Assembly: GCF_004795035.1 (NCBI RefSeq)
Contig: NZ_SSBK01000023.1
Coordinates: 1-64,000, forward strand
DNA from: Streptomyces sp. A0958
GTDB lineage: Bacteria > Actinomycetota > Actinomycetes > Streptomycetales > Streptomycetaceae
Length of the DNA: 64,000 nt
Direction: 5' to 3'
The translations under genes were made by a program, and so were the position numbers. The notes under the pieces are model-generated. The model saw nothing but the letters and a program-made list of their open reading frames with translations, made no database searches and had not been told where the DNA came from. Of the stretch, positions 1 to 7,427 are shown one piece after another (positions within the stretch are counted from its first letter, which is position 1; each line of letters begins with the position of its first letter).

Positions 1-116
1 AGCTCCGACAGCAGACCGTCGACATCCTCACGATCCAACGTCAGGTCATCGGCGAAATGCCGGTCACCGGTCGCGTCGGGCACGTACTTCACACAGACAA
101 CGATCCTCAAGCTCAC
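1..116 (-). CDS. etfB: Electron transfer flavoprotein beta subunit, N-terminal fragment
   Basis: A GTG at 116 opens a leftward reading frame that runs off the window edge; 38 codons are visible. It begins MSLRIVVCVKYVPDATGD and continues with an Asp-rich segment ending in DGLLSEL. The (I/V)VCVKxVPD start is the hallmark of the ETF beta (FixA) adenine-nucleotide domain. In this family the alpha/beta heterodimer carries FAD and AMP and passes electrons from acyl-CoA dehydrogenases to the quinone pool. The partner etfA is expected to the left, outside the window. Only the start is seen, so catalytic completeness cannot be judged. Confidence 0.85.
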   Translation of the reverse strand, partial: MSLRIVVCVKYVPDATGDRHFADDLTLDREDVDGLLSE

Positions 117-159
117 GCCGGCTCTCCCTGTACCTGGTGGTGTCCTGCGGGAATCCTAT

Positions 160-194
160 GGCACTCAGTACCCTTCGTAAAGGTACCCAGTGTC
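160..194. promoter_or_regulatory. Paired TetR-type operators upstream of the tetR gene
   Basis: Two 13-bp near-palindromes, GGCACTCAGTACC (160-172) and GGTACCCAGTGTC (182-194), lie with centres 22 bp apart just ahead of the regulator start at 226. The same 13-mer pattern recurs at 992-1027 after the gene. This suggests cooperative binding of two dimers and autoregulation. Binding is inferred from symmetry and position only. Confidence 0.6.
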
Positions 195-225
195 GGCGAG
201 GTGCTTTCGGTGTTACGTTTCCGGC

Positions 226-960
226 ATGACCGATGACCGCGGACCGGCCAAGAAGCCCCCCATGCGTGACGTGCTCGCCGAGGCGGCCTTCGGGCTCTTC
301 ATGGAGCGCGGGTTCGAGCGGACCACGGTGGACGACATCGTCGCGAGGGCCGGGGTGGGGCGGCGCTCGTTCTTCCGCTACTTCCCCTCGAAGGAGGACG
401 CGGTCTTCCCCGACCACGAGCGGTGCCTCGCGGACATGACCGCGTTCCTCGCGGCCGCGGACGACGGCGACCCGGTCGCCACCGTGTGCGACGCGGCACG
501 CCTGGTGCTGCGGATGTACGCGGAGAAGCCGGAGTTCTCCGTACAGCGCTACCGGCTCACCCGGGAGGTGCCCGGACTGCGCACCTACGAACTCTCCGTG
601 GTGCGCCGCTACGAGCGGACCCTCGCCGGCTACCTGGAGCGGCGATGGGCCGAGGACCCGGATGCCGCACCGGACGCCGCGCTGCGGGCCGAGGTGATCG
701 CGGCATCGGTCGTGGCGGCCCACAACAACGGGCTGCGGTCCTGGCTGCGTTCGGGCGGTGTGGGGGACGCGGGGGCGGAGGTGGACCGGGCGCTGGAACT
801 CGTGCGCGCGGTGTGGAGCGAGGCGGACGAACGCTCCGTCACATCGGCGCCGGCACCCGCGCCCGTGAGCGAGGACGAGGTGATCGTCATGGTCGCGCGC
901 AAGGGGGCGCCGATGTGGCGCGTGGTGCAGCACATCGAGTCCGCGCTCGGCGGCGCGTGA
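226..960 (+). CDS. TetR/AcrR family transcriptional regulator
   Basis: 244 residues. The N-terminal helix-turn-helix occupies about residues 14-60, with the typical TTVDDIVARAGVGRRSFFRY and FPSKEDAV segments. The C-terminal half is a helical ligand/dimer domain of the TetR_C type. I chose ATG 226 because the TetR homology begins right after it; an in-frame ATG at 190 would sit inside the second operator. Matching 13-bp operators lie both upstream (160-194) and downstream (992-1027), so it probably represses itself and the following DUF35 gene. The inducing ligand is unknown. The family assignment is secure; the target assignment is inference from the repeated motif. Confidence 0.9.
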   Translation: MTDDRGPAKKPPMRDVLAEAAFGLFMERGFERTTVDDIVARAGVGRRSFFRYFPSKEDAVFPDHERCLADMTAFLAAADDGDPVATVCDAARLVLRMYAEKPEFSVQRYRLTREVPGLRTYELSVVRRYERTLAGYLERRWAEDPDAAPDAALRAEVIAASVVAAHNNGLRSWLRSGGVGDAGAEVDRALELVRAVWSEADERSVTSAPAPAPVSEDEVIVMVARKGAPMWRVVQHIESALGGA

Positions 961-991
961 CGGCGCGACGAGAGCCACATCACCTCTTCGC

Positions 992-1027
992 GGCACTCAG
1001 TGCCTTTACTTCATGGAACTAAGTGCC
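992..1027. promoter_or_regulatory. Paired TetR-type operators upstream of the DUF35 gene
   Basis: GGCACTCAGTGCC (992-1004, a palindrome around one central base) and GGAACTAAGTGCC (1015-1027) have centres 23 bp apart. They repeat the pattern seen at 160-194. They lie 64 bp and more before the GTG start at 1091, the expected promoter zone. The recurrence of one 13-mer four times in under 900 bp strongly suggests a single regulator, most simply the TetR protein encoded between them. Confidence 0.65.
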
Positions 1028-1090
1028 ATACGGTGCCGGTGTGCCGTCGCCGAGGGTGCGGCGCACCGAGTCGAGCGCGGGAGGCGGAAC

Positions 1091-1492
1091 GTGTTCAGTA
1101 CCGGAATCGACGTGGGGCCGCCGGCCCGCGAAGCAGTTCAGCCGCACAGCCGGGAGGGGCTGGTCTACCAGGTGTGCCGGTGGTGCGGCACGGCCTCCTT
1201 CCGCAAACTCCTGTGTCCCGTCTGCGCGTCGAGCGACCTCGAATCGGAACACAGCGACGGATACGGCGTCGTCGTGCGCTCCAACGTCGTGAACCGCTAC
1301 TCGCGGGTGATGCGCAACGAGTCCCTGGTCCGCTTTCCCGAGGGCTTCGTCTACCGGTGCCGCATCGTGGGCGCGGCCCCGCACCTCGTGAACGTCGGCG
1401 ACCGGGTCCGGCCCGTCGGCGGCAGGACCTCCGAGGCCGGCGAAGTGGTGCTCGAACTCTGCGACCAGCCCGGCTCCACCGGCTGGTACTGA
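1091..1492 (+). CDS. Zinc-ribbon / OB-fold (DUF35-type) protein
   Basis: 133 residues. A rubredoxin-like zinc ribbon is seen as two Cys-x2-Cys knuckles, VCRWCG and LCPVCAS. An OB-fold follows, with the usual YRCRIVGAAPHLVNVGDRV-type strands and Gly-rich turns. Such DUF35 proteins partner with thiolase or acyl-CoA dehydratase-like enzymes in lipid or polyketide-type metabolism, or act as small acyl-CoA-binding proteins. I preferred GTG 1091 because GGGAGGCGG sits just upstream and homology begins there; the longer frame from 1013 would run through the operator and promoter zone. No thiolase partner is adjacent, so its job here is unknown. It is probably controlled by the preceding TetR regulator. 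Confidence 0.75.
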   Translation: MFSTGIDVGPPAREAVQPHSREGLVYQVCRWCGTASFRKLLCPVCASSDLESEHSDGYGVVVRSNVVNRYSRVMRNESLVRFPEGFVYRCRIVGAAPHLVNVGDRVRPVGGRTSEAGEVVLELCDQPGSTGWY

Positions 1493-1606
1493 GGAAGCCG
1501 CCCGGTACTGACGCGGATGCGGGGCTCGCCGCGGGCCCCGGCCGCCTTCGCGCTGGGCGACGAGGTCTGCACCACCGGCTGACACGGGGCGCGGCGACCT
1601 TCGGGT

Positions 1607-1639
1607 GAGGGGCGGGCCGGGCAGCCGGGCCCGCCCCTC
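1607..1639. terminator. Hairpin terminator after the DUF35 gene
   Basis: A perfect 12-bp inverted repeat, GAGGGGCGGGCC (1607-1618) and its complement (1628-1639), has a 9-base loop. There is no T-run, as is usual for actinobacterial terminators. It separates the DUF35 gene from the next gene, which starts at 1689. Confidence 0.6.
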
Positions 1640-1688
1640 GACACGCTCTTACTGGCCCCGTACAGGTTCGTCGGCCATACTGCCCGCC

Positions 1689-2237
1689 GTGGAGCAGCGC
1701 ATAGATCCGAACACTCAGCCCGCGTACGCCGCAGGGACCGACCCGGCGTACATCCCCGGCCTCACGGTCCCCCGACCCGCCGCGACGGCGGAGGAGGAGC
1801 CGGAGAGCACCGAGGAGCCCGCAGTCGCCGACGCCGTCACGGAGCCGGCGACCGACGACGCGAAGCCCACTGACGGGCCGGCGGCGGACGACGAGGAGGT
1901 CGAGGAGGTCGAGAAGGAGGAGGCCGAGAACGACGAGAACGGGGAAGAGGCCGCCGACGGGCCCTCGTTCGAGGTGAGCGACCGGCGCGGTTCGATCTCC
2001 GCCGGCCGCGCGGGCGTCCGGTTCACGCTGGACGACCAGCAGGCCGACTTCGGCTGGGACGAGATCGGCGCGGTCGAACTGAAGCCGGCCCGCTTCGGCC
2101 GCAGGTTCACGGTCACCGTCCACCTGTCGACCAAGCGCTGGTTCAACGGAGAGGTCGAGGCGGCGGCCCGCAGCAATCTCAAGGAGTGGACGGAAGGCTT
2201 CGACGCGGTCCTGGACGCCTACTTCGAGGAGTCCTGA
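1689..2237 (+). CDS. Acidic hypothetical protein
   Basis: 182 residues from GTG 1689, with no signal peptide or membrane segment. The first half is a disordered-looking Glu/Asp/Pro/Ala stretch, strongly acidic around residues 28-88, containing runs such as EEVEEVEKEEAEN. The second half (about 92-182) is compact, starting SFEVSDRRGSISAGRAGVRF and alternating hydrophobic strands before a final amphipathic helix ending DAVLDAYFEES. That layout could be a small PH-like or beta-sandwich domain, but I do not recognise a named family. It stands alone between two hairpins and converges on the SIS gene. Confidence 0.65.
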   Translation: MEQRIDPNTQPAYAAGTDPAYIPGLTVPRPAATAEEEPESTEEPAVADAVTEPATDDAKPTDGPAADDEEVEEVEKEEAENDENGEEAADGPSFEVSDRRGSISAGRAGVRFTLDDQQADFGWDEIGAVELKPARFGRRFTVTVHLSTKRWFNGEVEAAARSNLKEWTEGFDAVLDAYFEES

Positions 2238-2310
2238 CCGGCCCTCGGGCCGGACCCGGCGAGGACGGGCGCCCCGGGCCGGGTGCCGTGCGCGGGCGCG
2301 GCGTGGAAGC

Positions 2311-2352
2311 CCGTCCGGGCGCCCGCGCCGGCGGGCGCGGGCACCCGGACGG
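2311..2352. terminator. Bidirectional hairpin between convergent genes
   Basis: Two 19-nt arms (2311-2329 and 2334-2352) are complementary except for one position, with a 4-base loop. It lies between the stop at 2237 and the leftward stop at 2387, so it can end transcription from both sides. Confidence 0.7.
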
Positions 2353-2386
2353 TGCGTTCCACGAGGTCCATGCGGCCGACGGTCGC

Positions 2387-3271
2387 TCAGGCGTCCGCCA
2401 GGACCACCGAACGGCTCAGGTGGCGCGGGCTGTCCGGGTCGAGGCCCCGGGCCGTGGCGCGGGCGACGGCCAGGCGCTGGACACGGACGAGGTCGGCCAG
2501 CGGGTCGAGGTCGCTCTCCACCCAGCGGGCGCCGGTCTCCAGCAGCTGCTCGCGCAGGCCCTCGGGGGCGGTGCCGAACATCCAGGTGGCGGTGGAGTCG
2601 GTGGCGATGCTGATCGGGCCGTGGCGGTACTCCATCGCGGCGTACGACTCGGTCCAGGAGAGCGAGGCCTCCTTCATCTTCAGCGCCGCCTCGTTGGCGA
2701 GGCCGGCCGTCCAGCCGCGGCCGAGGAAGGTGAACTGGGTGCAGTCCACGAGCCCTTCCGGCAGGGGCTCGGCGAGCGCCTTCTCCGCGTCGCCGACGAC
2801 CGCGTCGGTGTGCAGGCCGAGGTGGGCGCGCAGCAGCGTCAGCAGTGTGGTGGCGAACCGGGTCTGGACGACGGACTGTTCGTCGGCGAAGTCGAGGACG
2901 ACGACCGCGTCCGCGACGGTCATCACCGGGGTCTCGGGGTCGGCCGTGACGGCCACGGTGGGCGTGGTCCCGCGCAGCGAGCCGAGGAGTTCGAGCACCT
3001 CGGTCGTCGTGCCGGAGCGGGTGAGCGCCACGACCCGGTCGTAGCGGCGGCGGGCGGGGAACTCCGACGCGGCGAAGGCATCGGTCTCGCCCTGCCCGGA
3101 CTCCTCACGGAGCGAGGCGTATGCCTGAGCCATGTAGAACGAGGTGCCGCAGCCGACCACGGCGACGCGCTCGCCGGGTGCGGGCAGCACGGCCGCGTGA
3201 CTCGGGGCCAGCTCCGCGGCGCGGCGCCAGCACTCCGGCTGACTGGCGATCTCGGTCTCGACAAATGACAC
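2387..3271 (-). CDS. SIS-domain sugar-phosphate isomerase (GlmS C-half/AgaS-like)
   Basis: 294 residues with two SIS domains. The first has the VVGCGTSFYMAQ glycine loop and the TRSGTTTEVLE phosphosugar-binding Ser/Thr loop (about 37-150). The second has TFLGRGW and the ALKMKEASLSWTESYAAMEY segment followed by RHGP (about 180-260), as in the isomerase half of glucosamine-6-phosphate synthase. There is no N-terminal glutaminase, so it should act as a ketose/aldosamine isomerase or deaminase rather than making glucosamine-6-P from glutamine. It is transcribed divergently from a DeoR-type repressor at 3470, a frequent partner of sugar-phosphate enzymes. The exact substrate is unknown. Confidence 0.85.
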   Translation of the reverse strand: MSFVETEIASQPECWRRAAELAPSHAAVLPAPGERVAVVGCGTSFYMAQAYASLREESGQGETDAFAASEFPARRRYDRVVALTRSGTTTEVLELLGSLRGTTPTVAVTADPETPVMTVADAVVVLDFADEQSVVQTRFATTLLTLLRAHLGLHTDAVVGDAEKALAEPLPEGLVDCTQFTFLGRGWTAGLANEAALKMKEASLSWTESYAAMEYRHGPISIATDSTATWMFGTAPEGLREQLLETGARWVESDLDPLADLVRVQRLAVARATARGLDPDSPRHLSRSVVLADA

Positions 3272-3469
3272 TTTTGCACTCCGTACTGGGGATGGGATGC
3301 TCGTTTACGCACGCTACCCGCGATGTGTGAGCAGTATCAAGCATTTCCCTTGCAGTGGCCTTGCAGAGGACTTGACTCGCCGGAGCCTTGTGCGACGCTT
3401 GCGCCCTGTCCGGTGATCGCGTCCAAGGGGATGGGCGCACAAGGCCCGGACCTGTGAAGGAGAAGTCTC

Positions 3470-4270
3470 TTGTCCAGGGATTCCCGGTGGAACGCACTGC
3501 TGGAACTCGTCGGTAAGCACGGCCGGGTGGACGTCGAGGACGCCGCGAAGACGCTGGACGTGTCGGCCGCGACCATCCGGCGGGACCTGGACCAGCTCGC
3601 CGAGCAGCAACTGCTCACCCGGACCAGGGGCGGCGCGGTCGCCCACGGCGTCAGTTACGAGCTGGCCCTGCGTTACAAAACCGGGCGCAACGCCCCCGAG
3701 AAGCAGGCCATCGGCCGCGCCGTCGCCGAACTGGTCGCGGTCGGCGAGGTGGTCGGGCTCACCGGCGGCACCACCATCACCGAGGTCGCCCGCTCGCTCG
3801 CCGTCCGTTCGGACCTGGTGGGCGAGGGTGCGGGCGGGGCGGCCGGGCAGCCGACGCTGACGGTCGTGACCAACGCCCTCAACATCGCCAACGAGCTGGT
3901 GATCCGGCCGCAGATCAAGATCGTGGTGACCGGCGGGGTCGCCCGGCCCCAGTCGTACGAGCTGACCGGCCCGCTGGCCAGCGGGGTGCTGGGCGAGATC
4001 ACGCTGGACGTGGCCGTCCTCGGCGTCAACGCCATCGACACCGAACGCGGCGCGTACGTGCACCACGAGGGCGAGGCCAGCATCAACCGGCTGCTCGCCC
4101 AGCAGGCCCAGCGTGTGGTGGTCGCGGCCGACTCCTCGAAGATCGGCAAGCGGGCGTTCGCGCGGGTCTGCGACCTCGCTCTGGTCGACTTCCTGGTGAC
4201 CGACCGGGGCATCGCGCCCGAGGCGTCCGCCCGTTTCACGGAGGCCGGCGTCACGGTCGTAGCCGTCTGA
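3470..4270 (+). CDS. DeoR/GlpR family transcriptional repressor
   Basis: 266 residues. The winged HTH (about 5-57) shows VDVEDAAKTLDVSAATIRRD and LLTRTRGGAV. The C-terminal DeoR sensor domain has the sugar-phosphate site motifs GLTGGTT and VVAADSSKIGKRAF, plus DFLVTDRGI near the end. Start: TTG 3470, placed by an AAGGAG ribosome site at 3457-3462; TTG starts are uncommon but this one fits well. It is divergent from the SIS isomerase, with 198 bp between them holding both promoters. It is likely to repress that gene and perhaps the dehydrogenase at 4585 in response to a phosphorylated sugar (inference). Confidence 0.9.
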   Translation: MSRDSRWNALLELVGKHGRVDVEDAAKTLDVSAATIRRDLDQLAEQQLLTRTRGGAVAHGVSYELALRYKTGRNAPEKQAIGRAVAELVAVGEVVGLTGGTTITEVARSLAVRSDLVGEGAGGAAGQPTLTVVTNALNIANELVIRPQIKIVVTGGVARPQSYELTGPLASGVLGEITLDVAVLGVNAIDTERGAYVHHEGEASINRLLAQQAQRVVVAADSSKIGKRAFARVCDLALVDFLVTDRGIAPEASARFTEAGVTVVAV

Positions 4271-4286
4271 CCCGCCCCCCTCACCC

Positions 4287-4326
4287 ACGGCGGGCCGCCG
4301 CACACCCGTGTGCGGCGGCCCGCCGT
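4287..4326. terminator. Hairpin terminator after deoR-type gene
   Basis: A perfect 19-bp inverted repeat, with arms at 4287-4305 and 4308-4326 and only a two-base central gap, begins 16 bp after the stop codon. The remaining 258 bp up to the next start (4585) hold an inverted repeat TGTTC-N16-GAACA (4371-4396) and a possible promoter, but no gene. Confidence 0.75.
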
Positions 4327-4584
4327 TCTGCGTGCGCAACCCCGTGAAGTGGCTACTGCCTGCCCGTAGATGTTCATTAACTCCGAGAAACGAACAACTC
4401 TTGCCATCCGGGTGCGCGGTCGTGAACTATGTGTATGTCGCCGCGTAGGAGCAGCGGCCCCTGGGCGCCTACGTCCAGTCGCGCCGAGTTCGAGGCGTCG
4501 CTCGCCGGTGAGCCGAGTCCGATGCGCCGCCGGCAGGTAAGTAGTCTCCGCCCGCACGACCCGCACCACCTAGAAGGGACTCCC

Positions 4585-5760
4585 GTGTCAGACCTGCGAC
4601 TCGGTGTCATCGGGCTCGGCCTGCGCCGGTCCATCGCGATGTCGGCCCACCACCCCGGGAAGGGATCGGCGATCACCGCCGTCTGCGACCTCGACCCGGA
4701 GGTGCGCCGGCGCGAGGCCGAGCACTTCGGCGCCGAGATCGCGGTCGAGGACTACAAGCTCCTCCTCGGCCGGGACGACCTGGACGCGGTCGTCGTCGCC
4801 ACCCCGGACGACACCCACGAGGCCATCGCCGTCGACGCCCTGCGGGCCGGAAAGGCGGTCTTCGTCGAGAAGCCCCTCGGCATCACCGTCGAGAGCTGCG
4901 ACAACATCCTGCGCGCCGCGTACGAGACCGGCACCCGGCTCTACGTCGGCCACAACATGCGCCACATGGGTGTCGTCAGGCTGATGCGCGACATCATCGC
5001 GCGCGGTGACATCGGCGAGCCCAAGGCCGTCTGGGTACGGCACTTCGTCGGCTACGGCGGCGACTACTACTTCAAGGACTGGCACGCCGACCGGACCCGC
5101 ACCACCGGTCTGCTCCTCCAGAAGGCCGCGCACGACATCGACGTGCTGCACTGGCTGGCCGGCGGCTACACGCGGCGCGTCAACGCGCTGGGCGACCTGC
5201 TCGTCTACGGGGGCCTGCCGCGCCGCGCGCCGGACACCCCGCGCCCCGACAACTGGCTGCGCGAGTTCGACTGGCCGCCCACCGCCCGCAAGGACCTGCA
5301 CCACATCGTGGACGTCGAGGACGTCTCGGTGATGAACATGCAGCTCGACAACGGTGTCGTGGCCGCCTACCAGCAGTGCCACTTCACCCCCGACTACTGG
5401 CGCAACTACACGGTCATCGGCACCGAGGGCCGGCTGGAGAACTTCGGCGACGGCCCCGGTGACGAGGTCAAGGTCTGGAACACCGGCCCCAGCGGCTACC
5501 GCGCCGACGCCGACATCACCTACCGGGTTCCGGAGGCCAAGGGCTCCCACGGTGGCGGCGACGGCCGGATCATGGAGGAGTTCTGCCGGTTCGTGCGCGA
5601 CGGGGGCGTCACCGACACCTCCCCGGTCGCCGCCCGGATGAGCGTCGCCGCCGGTGTCCTCGCGACCCGCTCCCTGCGCGAGGGCGGTGCGCCCCACGAG
5701 GTGCCGGCCCTCGACGCGGAGCTGGTCGCGTACTTCGAAGGCGGCCAGGTCCGTTCCTGA
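4585..5760 (+). CDS. Gfo/Idh/MocA family NAD(P)-dependent dehydrogenase
   Basis: 391 residues. The N-terminal Rossmann fold starts LRLGVIGLGLRRSIAM; EKPLGITVESC is the family's EKP motif, whose Lys helps catalysis. The C-terminal alpha/beta domain has the usual KAAHDIDVLHWL segment with the catalytic-region His. Start: GTG 4585, because AGAAGGGA lies 6-13 bp upstream and homology starts there. Members oxidise or reduce sugars, inositols or their acids. It is flanked by hairpins on both sides and so is monocistronic. Closeness to a DeoR regulator and an SIS isomerase suggests aminosugar or sugar-acid catabolism, but the substrate is not deducible. Confidence 0.88.
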   Translation: MSDLRLGVIGLGLRRSIAMSAHHPGKGSAITAVCDLDPEVRRREAEHFGAEIAVEDYKLLLGRDDLDAVVVATPDDTHEAIAVDALRAGKAVFVEKPLGITVESCDNILRAAYETGTRLYVGHNMRHMGVVRLMRDIIARGDIGEPKAVWVRHFVGYGGDYYFKDWHADRTRTTGLLLQKAAHDIDVLHWLAGGYTRRVNALGDLLVYGGLPRRAPDTPRPDNWLREFDWPPTARKDLHHIVDVEDVSVMNMQLDNGVVAAYQQCHFTPDYWRNYTVIGTEGRLENFGDGPGDEVKVWNTGPSGYRADADITYRVPEAKGSHGGGDGRIMEEFCRFVRDGGVTDTSPVAARMSVAAGVLATRSLREGGAPHEVPALDAELVAYFEGGQVRS

Positions 5761-5826
5761 GGACCTGACCGGGAAAGACCGGAGCAAGGCCCCCACGACC
5801 CTGCTCCGGAGGGTTTCACCGCACGA

Positions 5827-5884
5827 CACGCACCGGCTCCGGCCGTCCGGGCCCGCCCGGCCGGACGGCCGGAGCCGGTGCGTG
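5827..5884. terminator. Very strong hairpin terminator
   Basis: A perfect 24-bp stem (5827-5850 with 5861-5884) and a 10-base loop. It lies between the dehydrogenase stop (5760) and the lectin start (5929), just 44 bp before the latter. The lectin gene therefore either needs a promoter within the hairpin's downstream flank or carries it in its leader. Confidence 0.8.
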
Positions 5885-5928
5885 CAGGAGCAAGGACCCC
5901 TTCCCCCCACCAGAAGCAGGTGCACCGC

Positions 5929-7107
5929 ATGAGACTGCGCCACTTGTTCAGCACCGCCATCGCTTCCGCCTCCGCATCCGCCGCGGCAGCCGCTCTCGCG
6001 CTGCTCGGCACGGCCGCTCCCGCACAGGCCGTGGAGCTCGGCACGACTCCCGGCACCTACACCGGTTACGCCTTCTCCTGCGCCCCGGTCCTGACCGACG
6101 TCACCTGGTCCACCACCGTCCAGCACGACCCCGGATACCGGGCCAACGTCTTCTGGAGCCATCAGTTCGGCTTCGACCGGGGCAGCGGCGCCTACCTCGG
6201 GATGCAGTCCAACGGTGGCTCGAAACGAACGCTCCTGTTCTCCGTCTGGGACGTCTCCGAGGCGAGGAACGGCTCCGAGGGGAGCTGGTGCCTGGCCTTC
6301 GGCGGCGAGGGCGAGGGCATGAGTTGCCGGATGAACCTCGACTGGACCGCGGGCCACCGCTACACGTTCAAGGTGGCCGCCGAGGGCGACGGCTGGTTCG
6401 GCGCCACCGTCGCCGACACCGCGACCGGCGCCTCGTACAAGCTCGGCTCCATCAAGACCCCCGCCACCGCCGTCTCGCCCACAGGCATGGTCGACTGGAC
6501 CGAGTACTTCGAGTGGAACGACCCCCGTGCCACCTGCTACGACCAGCCGTTCAGCGACGCCCGGTTCGGCGTGCCGACCGGCAACGGCGGTACGGTCACC
6601 GCCTCGGTCTCCGGTACGTCGAGCAGCGACAACGCCTGCGCGTCGATGACCCGGACCGATGTCTCCGCCGACTCCACGGTCCAGAACCTGGCGATCGGCA
6701 ACTCGGCGCGCGGCGAGGTGACCGGGCAGGCCGGCAAGTGCCTGGAGGCCCTCGGGGGCGTCGCGGACGGGGCGGTGGCCGATATCCACCCCTGCTCGGG
6801 CGGCGCGAACCAGGCCTGGGTGCGGGCGGCCGACGGCACGCTGCGGCTGCCGTCCGACCACTGCCTGACCGCCGACGGCACCGGAAACGGCGCGGCCGTA
6901 CGGGTGCGTGACTGCGCCGGTACGGGGGCGGGCGGGGCCGTGACGGACACGGCCCGGCAGCGGACGTACAGCACGAGTGCGCACACCCTCGTCAACAAGG
7001 CGTCCGGCCGCTGCCTCGACGTCCCGGGTGGCGACACCACGGACGGCACCGCGCTGGCCCTCTGGGACTGCGCCGGCGGCGCCAACCAGCAGTGGAACGT
7101 CCCCTAG
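5929..7107 (+). CDS. Secreted protein with DUF3472-like domain and C-terminal ricin-type lectin
   Basis: 392 residues. A Sec signal peptide comes first: Arg-containing n-region, Ala-rich hydrophobic core, then cleavage after PAQA near residue 37. Residues about 40-240 form a beta-rich domain with many Trp and paired Cys, resembling DUF3472 carbohydrate-associated proteins. The C-terminal part (about 265-392) is a ricin-B/CBM13 beta-trefoil with QxW signatures GGANQAW and GGANQQW, and repeated GxCLxA/DV cysteines. The protein is expected outside the cell, binding polysaccharide. I start at ATG 5929 because the signal peptide begins there. No catalytic signature is recognised, so binding is better supported than hydrolysis. 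Confidence 0.8.
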   Translation: MRLRHLFSTAIASASASAAAAALALLGTAAPAQAVELGTTPGTYTGYAFSCAPVLTDVTWSTTVQHDPGYRANVFWSHQFGFDRGSGAYLGMQSNGGSKRTLLFSVWDVSEARNGSEGSWCLAFGGEGEGMSCRMNLDWTAGHRYTFKVAAEGDGWFGATVADTATGASYKLGSIKTPATAVSPTGMVDWTEYFEWNDPRATCYDQPFSDARFGVPTGNGGTVTASVSGTSSSDNACASMTRTDVSADSTVQNLAIGNSARGEVTGQAGKCLEALGGVADGAVADIHPCSGGANQAWVRAADGTLRLPSDHCLTADGTGNGAAVRVRDCAGTGAGGAVTDTARQRTYSTSAHTLVNKASGRCLDVPGGDTTDGTALALWDCAGGANQQWNVP

Positions 7108-7110
7108 GGT

Positions 7111-7161
7111 CACAGCTCCCCGGCGGCGGCCCGCCCCGCGCGGTTCCGCCGGGGAGCTGTG
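7111..7161. terminator. Hairpin terminator after the lectin gene
   Basis: A perfect 16-bp stem (7111-7126 with 7146-7161) begins 3 bp after the lectin stop. The rest of the 320-bp gap to 7428 shows no gene. Its right end carries the putative promoter of the MBL-fold gene. Confidence 0.75.
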
Positions 7162-7414
7162 GCGGCTGTTTTCGGCCATGCTCGGTGGGTAATCGGCCAC
7201 TTCCGGTTTGACGGCGACCTGTCGCGTGCCGGTGACGGAGGCGGCCGAACCCGCGCCTTTCCTCCCGTCACATCCGGAAAATGCCGTACGGTGACCGGTC
7301 CGCCTGCTCTCGTACGGTCACCGGCCGGTGACCTCCTAGGCGGGTCAAGGGCTGTTTCACGCCAATCGCGCGCCCAGATGACAGGGTTCGAACGCACGGC
7401 CGGAAAGTGGTCGG

Positions 7415-7420
7415 CATAAT
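7415..7420 (+). promoter_or_regulatory. Putative -10 box of a leaderless gene
   Basis: CATAAT (7415-7420) lies 7 bases before the ATG at 7428, and no ribosome-binding sequence is present. This is the spacing expected if transcription begins at or beside the start codon. No convincing -35 is seen. Confidence 0.45.
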
Positions 7421-7427
7421 CGCGTCC

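Noticed and set aside
4588..7200. Long minus-strand open frame of 870 codons
   Set aside because: It is antisense to the Gfo/Idh and lectin genes and spans their terminators. The amino acids are Gly/Val/Arg/Ala-biased as expected from GC-rich shadow frames, and no domain is recognisable.
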